From positions 1-18,856 of the forward strand of contig JACQMD010000110.1 of the NCBI GenBank assembly GCA_016203755.1: a DNA stretch of 18,856 nt. Direction: 5' to 3'. Positions 12,020 through 18,856 of this stretch are shown one piece after another; position 1 is the first letter of the stretch; every line of letters begins with the position of its first letter. The position numbers and the translations under genes were made by a program. The DNA is from Candidatus Roizmanbacteria bacterium. GTDB taxonomy: Bacteria; Patescibacteriota; Microgenomatia; GCA-001788215; 2-01-FULL-40-14. Below the pieces are notes generated by a model that saw only the letters and a program-made list of their open reading frames with translations, did no database searches and was not told the DNA's origin.

Positions 12020-15004
12020 ATGAACCAGACCTTCAAGAGTTTGATTCGTGTGGGAGTAGGAAGTCTTTTTCTTCTCTATAACATTTTCTTTGTCGGCGCA
12101 GTGGGGTTGCAGGCAAGTAGAGCAGTTACTTTTTTGACCACTTCACCAGACAAGCAGGAAGCGGTACAGTGGTTGAAAGACCTTTTTACCAATCTGCCAG
12201 TATTGTTGGTAATACTAATTGTATTGACGCTTCTTTCGCCTCTCATTTCTTTAGGTCTTGCTACGTTTACGAATATCAGAAAAAGTCCATGGAAGTTATT
12301 TACTCTTCTTTTTGGTATTCAGATTCCACTCCTTGCACTCACCATTCTTCGTGCGGGAGCAATTCTCATTACTGATTTTCAGTTTCTTTCAAAAGCATCG
12401 TCTCCGGGATTTTCTTTCCTGTTCTTCAGTGCGTTGGTAGTAGCAATCGGAACACTCGTTTATATGATCGTACAGAAAAAGAAGAATAACGTAACTAATG
12501 CAATATTTTATTGTATACAATTAGCCGCTGTCCTTCTTACCTCTTATGCACTCATCATTAGCTTTTTTCTTTTGCCCATCATGCTCAGTCAATTAGCAAA
12601 CGGGTACATGCTCAGTTTTTCTCTGCAAGATATGGAATATGCATTTCGTGGAGGATATCTCGAGGGTTTTGCAATGCTTCTTACTCAATTGACTCTGATA
12701 CTCACTTGGATTGGTTTTCTCCTGACGCCATTTGCTGCCTTTTATATTTACGTCCGAAACGCCCATCATTTGAAACATGATCTGGGACAACAGATTTCAA
12801 AACGCTCGCTAACTTTCCTTCAGTATGGGTTTATTGCTGGATTTATTCTTTTAACCGTTCTGCTTTCATGGCAGCCAAACAATATGTCTCTTTTTAAGTC
12901 GATTGAATCATTCAAACAAGCAACATCATTTGAAGAACAGCAACAAGTTGTCAGTAGCATGCCAAAGTTAAGTACGGTCAAGAGTCGGCTTTTTAATATA
13001 TTCATGAGCCGATATACTTACCTGTCAGATGAAAATGCGTACCTGACATTATATAGAAATTTGAATGCCACACCCTATGATTATCAACAGGACAATGAAC
13101 CCTCTTTGTTTATCCAACGATTGTTCAACTCAGTAGCGTTGCCATTCATCTATCAGGGAGGATTCAGAGAAGATGTAACACAGGCCGCCAGCGGCTATCA
13201 AGCACTTTTTGATGCATCTATTCAGGCAGGAGAACAAGAGACCATGGTGCGTCTGCTTTCCCAAAGTCCTTTTACCGATTCCAACGCAACCATACTTGAT
13301 ACAGCCAATCAAAAAGTTCGTCTATTGCAGAGGGATACGAGCGTAGAACTTGACCCGTCCGGACTTCTTGCAAAAGTAACAATACAGGAAGCATATCAAA
13401 ATACTACTACAAACCAGCAGGAAGTATATTATGAGTTTACGCTTCCGGAAGATGCAGTTATTGTTTCACTTCAACTGGGTACTGACCTTGTCTTCAGCCC
13501 GCAAAGCATGGACAAACTCAAACCTGTTTCTGACACACAACCAACACCAGCGGAAGCAGTTATTATTCCGGAGACAACGGGTACACCTGCAGGCCAACCC
13601 GATCAGCATGAGGGAGTCAGCGCTCCAAAGGGGGCAGCTGAAGAAACATATGAAGAGCAGATTAGACGGACAAGGGATCCGGCACTTCTTGCTCAGACCG
13701 GGCCACGACAATATAAGCTTAGGGTGTATCCGATTCCTCCCGAGAGCACGCTTATTAACCAATCAGGAGGAAGAGTGGTGAAATATCAAAAGGTGAGGTG
13801 GAGTTATGTTACACTAGCAACGAAGAATGGCATAGAGATGCCCAATATAACTCAGCAGCGTAACGTCTTTGCCAATAAAGAAACAGATTATGCATACTAT
13901 GTAAATGGTTCTCAAGTACCCTCTCTTGACCAGTTTAAAGATCAACTGGCTGAACGTACGGTTTGTAATGCAACTACTCAATTAGAAACCGTGTATGAGG
14001 ATACGGTAATGACGTTTACTCCTCATGGAATACTCTCCGGGACACGTCCATATATCTGTGATACCAATCAGATATCTAGCACAAATGTTGCGAACAAAAA
14101 AGTCGTGCTGCTTATTGATACTTCATACAGTACGGGTGATACGGTAAAGAAAGAATTGCAATCAAATCCGTTGTATACATCACTGGTGGAAAACAATACA
14201 GTTGATGCATACTTTTTCAACAGTTTTGTCAGTAATTCGGTCTCTTTCTCAACATTCGATGAGCTATTTGATCTTGTCACACCGGTTGGCGAAACAGACC
14301 GGCTCCGTGTTCTCACTGCCATTCCTTCTCACTACGATATGGTACTGATGATAACCGATGATAATCCATTTGATCTTGCCGGCACGCAGGCAAAACCGTC
14401 TACAACTCGTCCGTGGATAGCAGTCATTCATGCAGGAGATCACCTGCCGCCCTATCATGATCAGCTCATGTCACAACTTATTCATGCGGATGCTGTCGTT
14501 ACAACATCTGTATCGCAAGCGCTCAACCGCTATACAATACTGCAACAAGTAAAAAATAATCAGAACTTTTTTACCATGAACGAACATGGTATTTGGTACC
14601 AGCGTCCGTATACTGAAGGAGAATCAACACCACTTACCGATCCCTATAGTAACGTCCTGCAACATATAATTGCAAGGAATCTGTTGTACCGTCAAATAGA
14701 AACACAAACAAATGATCTTAACAGTCTTGTGTTTCTTGATTCATTAAATGCACAAGCGCAAGCCCTCGGGATCGTAACACCGTATTCATCACTTATTGCA
14801 TTGGTCAACGATCAGCAGGAACAGCAACTGGCGGAAGCGGTTCGTCGGGATGACCGGTATCTGAGTGAATCAGAATATGGAGATGGGTTTGCAGCAAGTG
14901 CTGTGCCTGAACCACATGAATGGTTGCTTCTTATCACGGGAGGCGTCCTGATCGTTTTACTCTATCGCAAACAACTCGTTCGGTTCCTTCCGTTCCCTTC
15001 ATGA
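12020..15004 (+). CDS. Multi-pass membrane protein with VIT and vWA domains and PEP-CTERM-like tail
   Basis: The 994 residues divide clearly. About seven hydrophobic segments lie within 11-285. A VIT-like domain follows at about 430-600 (VTIQEAYQNTTTNQQEVYYE, FTLPEDAVIVSL, then RDPALLAQTGPRQYKLRVYP). A vWA-like domain starts near 693 with the metal-site motif DTSYS at 700-704. Near 915-930 is LGIVTPYSSLIALVN, a common end block of VIT/vWA proteins. The C-terminus is VPEP (962-965), a hydrophobic segment (about 967-982), then basic RKQLVR, which is the tripartite exosortase sorting signal. It overlaps the exosortase gene by ATGA, so it is almost certainly that enzyme's substrate. It resembles what I recall of the PEP-CTERM integral membrane family (TIGR02921) and the VIT partners of other exosortases; the exact family is unchecked. 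Confidence 0.88.
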   Translation: MNQTFKSLIRVGVGSLFLLYNIFFVGAVGLQASRAVTFLTTSPDKQEAVQWLKDLFTNLPVLLVILIVLTLLSPLISLGLATFTNIRKSPWKLFTLLFGIQIPLLALTILRAGAILITDFQFLSKASSPGFSFLFFSALVVAIGTLVYMIVQKKKNNVTNAIFYCIQLAAVLLTSYALIISFFLLPIMLSQLANGYMLSFSLQDMEYAFRGGYLEGFAMLLTQLTLILTWIGFLLTPFAAFYIYVRNAHHLKHDLGQQISKRSLTFLQYGFIAGFILLTVLLSWQPNNMSLFKSIESFKQATSFEEQQQVVSSMPKLSTVKSRLFNIFMSRYTYLSDENAYLTLYRNLNATPYDYQQDNEPSLFIQRLFNSVALPFIYQGGFREDVTQAASGYQALFDASIQAGEQETMVRLLSQSPFTDSNATILDTANQKVRLLQRDTSVELDPSGLLAKVTIQEAYQNTTTNQQEVYYEFTLPEDAVIVSLQLGTDLVFSPQSMDKLKPVSDTQPTPAEAVIIPETTGTPAGQPDQHEGVSAPKGAAEETYEEQIRRTRDPALLAQTGPRQYKLRVYPIPPESTLINQSGGRVVKYQKVRWSYVTLATKNGIEMPNITQQRNVFANKETDYAYYVNGSQVPSLDQFKDQLAERTVCNATTQLETVYEDTVMTFTPHGILSGTRPYICDTNQISSTNVANKKVVLLIDTSYSTGDTVKKELQSNPLYTSLVENNTVDAYFFNSFVSNSVSFSTFDELFDLVTPVGETDRLRVLTAIPSHYDMVLMITDDNPFDLAGTQAKPSTTRPWIAVIHAGDHLPPYHDQLMSQLIHADAVVTTSVSQALNRYTILQQVKNNQNFFTMNEHGIWYQRPYTEGESTPLTDPYSNVLQHIIARNLLYRQIETQTNDLNSLVFLDSLNAQAQALGIVTPYSSLIALVNDQQEQQLAEAVRRDDRYLSESEYGDGFAASAVPEPHEWLLLITGGVLIVLLYRKQLVRFLPFPS

Positions 15005-16452
15005 ACTATAAAGTAGTCCTACTTTTCCTGTCTATTATATTTTTCTTTCAGGGCTTTGCCGATATTGCTCAAACGTTTTCTTCGCCCTTCTTTCGAATCA
15101 ATGCCATTGCCTTTATCGTAGTTACCGGGGTTTTTCTTGTTGACTTGTTAAAACAACGAACTGATCTTTTCAAACCTTCCTCTCAAAAACAACTGTCAAT
15201 AGCAGTTATCGGATTACTTGGCACTTTGATCGTGTATACAATAAATCAACTATGGTTTCAGTTTAGTATTGTTCCTTCACTTTTGGTGTTTGTTGGTTTG
15301 TATTTTCTCCTTGGTCAGATGATTGAGGCTTCTCTCTGGAAACGTAGTGGGTTGTTTATTCTGTTGCTCATCATGACGTTGCCGCTTCTTGAACGCGTTC
15401 AGAAGTTTTGGAGTTTTCCTCTTCGCCAAAGCATTGCAACGTTGGTTACTCAGCTATTAAACTGGATTGGACACCCGTCCATTACCCAGTCAAGCGTTAT
15501 CGTAACAGAAAATGCAGCCGCAGTCGTCGACCTTCCTTGTAGTGGTATAAAAAGTATCTATATCGGAATAGTCATTATGTTGACCATTTTTTTATTACAA
15601 CGTGTATCACTCTCATTGAAAACAATGGTAGTGGGATTGTTTTATCTTTTTCTTCTTTACCTTTTCAACGTTTGGCGTGTCTTTAATTTAGTCTATATCC
15701 ATACAATTCTGGAGATGCCGGAGATGGGAAATCGTATTCACGTCACCCTTGGCATTATCGGATTTGCAGCAAGTATTGTTTCCTTATATTGGTTAACAAA
15801 ACGGTTTCTTACTGAGAAAAAAAATGAAAATGAAAAACCACTGGTTTCTATCACTCCGGGTCCAACTCGTTTGCAACAAGTGCTTTTTGTAAGCATGCTA
15901 CTTCTGACAATAGTTATCTACACGACAGCATCAATAACACCTCATGCAGAAAAACAGGAAATCCACCTATCACTTGAGACACTCAGCGTTACGGAAGCTT
16001 CATTTCAGGAAAGTGAATCTCTCTATTTCCAGTCTCCTGAAATAGCATTCAGTAAAAAATTTACGGGTCAAACTGCACATCAGACACCTTATACGGTTAT
16101 TGTTGTGGGAAGCTCTTCGGCACGCGTGCATCATGACCCTGAAACATGTCTTCAAAGCATTGGACATACGATTGTTGATTCTCAAGTTCTTTCGTATGAT
16201 CAACATCCTGTTAAGCAACTATCATTGAATCAGGGAATGGATCAGGTATATTATTGGTATCGAAGTGGTGATGAAGTAATTCTTGACTATTCTGAGCGGG
16301 TATGGGAAGAAGTGCAGGATTCAAAAAAAATATGGACATTGATACAGGTTGGGTTCTCAGATAGCGATCGTGTCTCAGAAGGTGAGCGGAATAAGATCTT
16401 ATCAACAGTAGATATGGCAGTAACAAAACTTGACAGCTCTTATCAGCAATGA
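15001..16452 (+). CDS. Exosortase with C-terminal EpsI-like domain
   Basis: Exosortases are integral membrane transpeptidase-like enzymes that cleave PEP-CTERM tails. The 483-residue protein has about eight membrane segments up to residue 266 and the expected catalytic residues: Cys180 in DLPCSGIKS, Arg226 in NVWRVFNL, and His247 in NRIHVTLG. After one more membrane segment (about 292-310), residues 320-480 form an EpsI-like (DUF3485-type) extracytoplasmic domain with RVHHDPETCLQSIGH (H378, C383). Fusions of this kind are known in several exosortase subfamilies. The ATG at 15001 was chosen because it forms ATGA with the upstream stop and fits the first membrane segment. No sortase-like LPXTG system is seen. 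The subfamily (XrtO-like?) is not confirmed. Confidence 0.92.
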   Translation: MNYKVVLLFLSIIFFFQGFADIAQTFSSPFFRINAIAFIVVTGVFLVDLLKQRTDLFKPSSQKQLSIAVIGLLGTLIVYTINQLWFQFSIVPSLLVFVGLYFLLGQMIEASLWKRSGLFILLLIMTLPLLERVQKFWSFPLRQSIATLVTQLLNWIGHPSITQSSVIVTENAAAVVDLPCSGIKSIYIGIVIMLTIFLLQRVSLSLKTMVVGLFYLFLLYLFNVWRVFNLVYIHTILEMPEMGNRIHVTLGIIGFAASIVSLYWLTKRFLTEKKNENEKPLVSITPGPTRLQQVLFVSMLLLTIVIYTTASITPHAEKQEIHLSLETLSVTEASFQESESLYFQSPEIAFSKKFTGQTAHQTPYTVIVVGSSSARVHHDPETCLQSIGHTIVDSQVLSYDQHPVKQLSLNQGMDQVYYWYRSGDEVILDYSERVWEEVQDSKKIWTLIQVGFSDSDRVSEGERNKILSTVDMAVTKLDSSYQQ

Positions 16453-16464
16453 AATACTGGTGAT

Positions 16465-17679
16465 ATGGAACCAGTTCAACCAGTTTCCTCTAAATCTCGT
16501 TTATCCCTCATCAAAATTGTCGCTGCCGTTTTATTTATCACTCTTCCCTTTGCGGGTTTCTGGCTGGGGATGGAGCATCAGAGATTTGCGAGTGGTACAA
16601 AATATTATGTTGCCCCTTCTATAATGTGCCTAGTTATAAACTATAGATGCTCTGATGGATCTAAAGGTTTTGCTAATGCGATTGGATGTGGTTGTGAGAT
16701 TAGTACAAGTGCATTACCCATAATTATTTCTCCAACTCCCACTCCCGACGAAACAGTAAGGTGGAAAATATATAAAAGTCCTCATGGGTTTTCATTTCAA
16801 TATCCTGAAGAACCTGTAATTGATTACAGCTTCTACGATGGTTCTTATCTTGATATGAGAAGCAAAGCGTCCGTTTTTGATACTGATGGATCTGAGGATA
16901 TTAATTTTTGGTTACGTATTGAACAGCACAATTACTCAAAGAGCAACACGCTATCTGAAATGATAAAGCTATATTCAAAAGAAAAGGTAGTGTATGCTCA
17001 GACGCCTGAAGAAATATACGAAGAAATAATGAACTCTTCTAAACCTTATAATAACAATCATATTCAAGGGCTCGCAGAAGAATCTACCATATACACAAAA
17101 CATAATGAGCAGCTTTATATATTTAACTTACTTTCTTCCTCACATGAAGCCGATACTATTTTCCATACGATAGTATCCACATTTTCATTTATTGAGATCG
17201 ACGATCAAACGCCTGCATATTATGAAAATGAACTTATCAGTCTCTCGTACCCGGCTAATTGGCGTATTGCACTTACGAGAGAAGATGAGCCAAATTTCAG
17301 TATCATAGTTGAAGGAGGAGACAATTTTAATAATTCATTTCGTTTTAATCCCAACGGGATTGTACCCGAGGGTGTTACGTTTGAAGATCACACTGAGGCC
17401 ACTTTGATTGTCCCAACAACCTATGGTGGTACCAAGTATACAGGATATGGTGACTTTAGTGTAGAAAGAGCTAAAAAAGAACAGGTTTTAATTGACGGTT
17501 TACCTGGAACTAAACACGTTTACTATCAAAGACCAGTAAATCCTGCTGTCGGTGCAATAAGCTGGGTTTTTATTCCTGTTGGAAATGGGAAGTTCTATAC
17601 ACTAGAATATAGTGGAGGAGACAAAGAAAGTTTAGATGTGATACTAGAATCAATTTCGTTTAAAAAACGAGTCAACTAA
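16465..17679 (+). CDS. Membrane-anchored extracytoplasmic protein with two PsbP-like repeats
   Basis: The 404-residue protein has one N-terminal hydrophobic segment (about 15-34, IKIVAAVLFITLPFAGFWLG) that should anchor it with the rest outside. A small Cys-rich part (C54, C62, C75, C77) and a Pro/Thr linker (SPTPTPDE) follow. Then come two similar halves, each opening like the PsbP/Mog1-type fold: YKSPHGFSFQYPEE near residue 100 and YYENELISLSYPANWRI near 250. The conserved end DGLPGTKHVYY...FYTLEYSG fits that fold. It starts 12 bases after the exosortase and is probably co-transcribed. No catalytic residues are recognised, and its link to sorting is only positional. It has no PEP-CTERM tail. 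Confidence 0.75.
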   Translation: MEPVQPVSSKSRLSLIKIVAAVLFITLPFAGFWLGMEHQRFASGTKYYVAPSIMCLVINYRCSDGSKGFANAIGCGCEISTSALPIIISPTPTPDETVRWKIYKSPHGFSFQYPEEPVIDYSFYDGSYLDMRSKASVFDTDGSEDINFWLRIEQHNYSKSNTLSEMIKLYSKEKVVYAQTPEEIYEEIMNSSKPYNNNHIQGLAEESTIYTKHNEQLYIFNLLSSSHEADTIFHTIVSTFSFIEIDDQTPAYYENELISLSYPANWRIALTREDEPNFSIIVEGGDNFNNSFRFNPNGIVPEGVTFEDHTEATLIVPTTYGGTKYTGYGDFSVERAKKEQVLIDGLPGTKHVYYQRPVNPAVGAISWVFIPVGNGKFYTLEYSGGDKESLDVILESISFKKRVN

Positions 17680-18770
17680 TGATGACTCTTCCCAAATCAC
17701 TCACAACCGTAACGACCTTTTCAAAAGTCCTTGCTGTGATACTATTTATTTCCCTTCCTGTCTCTGCCTTCTTTCTGGGAAAATCGTATCAGCGCGGAAT
17801 AGATTTCTCGACAAGTAGACAAAAATCGGAAAATCCTGCTCCAACATCTTCAGATACTAACAATGAGTCAGAACTATTGTTTGTTACTTATGGTGCTGGC
17901 GTTCCGGGTTATAGAATAACCGGTCAGACAACTCCTCCAAACGGATGGCTTTACTGGAAAATAAATTTAGATGCCAAACAAGTACAGATTTTAGATAAAA
18001 ACGATGCCTATTTTAAGGAATTCGCTCAAGAAGGGATACAACAAGGAAACATTTATAAATTTAACTTTAATCAAGCACTAGATACCAAGAATGGAATTAG
18101 CGAAAATAACAAGTTAGTAAGGGTAACGGAAAGAAACAGTTCGAGCTTTTTAGTTCAAGTATACAAAGACAACATCCTTGAAGTCTGGAAATTTAATCCC
18201 GACAATTCTACTCTTACACAAATTACCACTGTACCGCCAAACATCTGTATTGAGCAAATCATTGATTGGGATAGCGATAAGGAGCAGTTGTTGGGGTACA
18301 CCACAAAACCCTCTCTTACTGATTCTTCAAGCAGCGACATCAGCAATATTTGTCTGTATGATTACAAAAATCAAACGGTCTTACTGAACTATCAGTTACC
18401 AGGGACGAAACAAACATACTATGCCCAGGCTTTTGGGACCATACAAAGCGAAAAAGTAGTTTTAGATGGATCCCACATTGCTGTTCTTGATCTAAACTCT
18501 CAATATATGAAAGTATTAGAAGGGTATGAGTTTTTTGGATACTCTCGTAATGTTCGCAACTTTATTGAGAATGGAATATTGCCGTTACAAAATAAAGATA
18601 GTCCTGGTGATAAATTGTTACTGTCTTTATATAATCTTCAAAATGAATCATTTTCTGAACCAATATGTTTTGACAGAATCCCTGCTGATGAATATATATA
18701 TGATAGTTTTCTATCCTATGTCCTCGATAGTGATCGTGTACTCATACAATATAGTAATAGTAGGCACTAG
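17679..18770 (+). CDS. Membrane-anchored protein with beta-propeller-like repeats, probably 3'-truncated
   Basis: The 363-residue protein starts with the same type of anchor as its neighbour (VLAVILFISLPVSAFFLG, about 17-34). A Ser/Asn linker follows, then repeating beta-rich units such as WKINLDAKQVQILD, VWKFNPDNSTLTQIT, ICLYDYKNQTVLLNY and IAVLDLNSQYMKVL, reminiscent of TolB/WD-type propellers. The start overlaps the upstream stop as TAATG. The frame ends VLIQYSNSRH just where a sequence resembling an IS end begins, next to a transposase start at 18801. The natural C-terminus has therefore probably been lost, although a complete protein cannot be excluded. Confidence 0.7.
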   Translation: MMTLPKSLTTVTTFSKVLAVILFISLPVSAFFLGKSYQRGIDFSTSRQKSENPAPTSSDTNNESELLFVTYGAGVPGYRITGQTTPPNGWLYWKINLDAKQVQILDKNDAYFKEFAQEGIQQGNIYKFNFNQALDTKNGISENNKLVRVTERNSSSFLVQVYKDNILEVWKFNPDNSTLTQITTVPPNICIEQIIDWDSDKEQLLGYTTKPSLTDSSSSDISNICLYDYKNQTVLLNYQLPGTKQTYYAQAFGTIQSEKVVLDGSHIAVLDLNSQYMKVLEGYEFFGYSRNVRNFIENGILPLQNKDSPGDKLLLSLYNLQNESFSEPICFDRIPADEYIYDSFLSYVLDSDRVLIQYSNSRH

Positions 18771-18800
18771 ACTAGAATAGCTTATGCTAAACTAGTCAAT

Positions 18801-18856
18801 ATGCTTGTCAAATCAAGTAAACTAAGCGATTACAAGATTAAAAAACTGATCTGGTA
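18801..18856 (+). CDS. Start of an IS1595/ISXO2-like transposase, runs off the window
   Basis: The first 18 codons read MLVKSSKLSDYKIKKLIW. The 'KLSdYKIKKii..F' pattern is characteristic of the N-terminus of IS1595-family (ISXO2-like) transposases, which continue into a helix-turn-helix. The catalytic part lies outside the window. Just upstream, GACTAG and CTAGTC form an inverted pair around 18772-18799, perhaps part of the element's end. With so few residues the call is tentative. Confidence 0.5.
   Translation, partial: MLVKSSKLSDYKIKKLIW

Noticed and set aside
13466..13762. 98-residue minus-strand frame inside the VIT/vWA gene
   Set aside because: It is opposite a linker region of a convincing long gene, is Cys/Arg-rich like random antisense, and has no promoter or ribosome-binding site.

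Overview
The window looks like part of a genome from the candidate phyla radiation (Patescibacteria), most likely Microgenomates. This is an inference from gene style: a compact S10/spc-type ribosomal operon with slightly unusual protein ends, single-pass surface proteins with a characteristic 'LFI.LP..FFLG' N-terminal anchor, start codons placed almost directly behind -10 boxes, and an exosortase/PEP-CTERM pair. No marker gene fixes the lineage.

Region 1 (1-6683, minus strand) is a ribosomal protein operon in the order L3, L4, L23, L2, S19, L22, S3, L16, L29, S17, L14, L24, L5, S14 and S8 (cut by the window edge). Most genes overlap or lie within 25 bases of each other. A near-consensus promoter and a leader ending in a terminator-like hairpin precede L3. 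S10, which usually comes before L3, is absent. The one large internal gap (L14-L24) holds two mutually exclusive hairpins built from repeats.

Region 2 (6702-about 12000) is an accessory patch. An IS of about 1 kb (DDE transposase, IS4/IS5-like) lies just behind the ribosomal promoter and interrupts what looks like the first codons of another gene. Next come an unrecognised 455-residue protein, a DUF3800 protein flanked by a short repeated sequence, a SAM methyltransferase, a truncated second DUF3800-like gene, a 48-residue gene, and decayed 3' ends of several genes (M23-peptidase-like, WYL-like, GNAT-like). Two stretches look like undescribed small RNA genes: a promoter/terminator-bounded one at 11541-11658 (minus), and a promoter followed by a three-way-junction fold at 9289-9390 (plus) that is antisense to the DUF3800 3' end.

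Region 3 (12001-18770, plus strand) is a tight four-gene operon: a 994-residue multi-pass membrane protein with VIT and vWA domains and a PEP-CTERM-like tail, an exosortase fused to an EpsI-like domain (ATGA overlap), and two membrane-anchored extracytoplasmic proteins. The simplest reading is a dedicated exosortase with its own substrate. At the right edge a second IS (IS1595/ISXO2-like transposase start) appears to cut the last protein.
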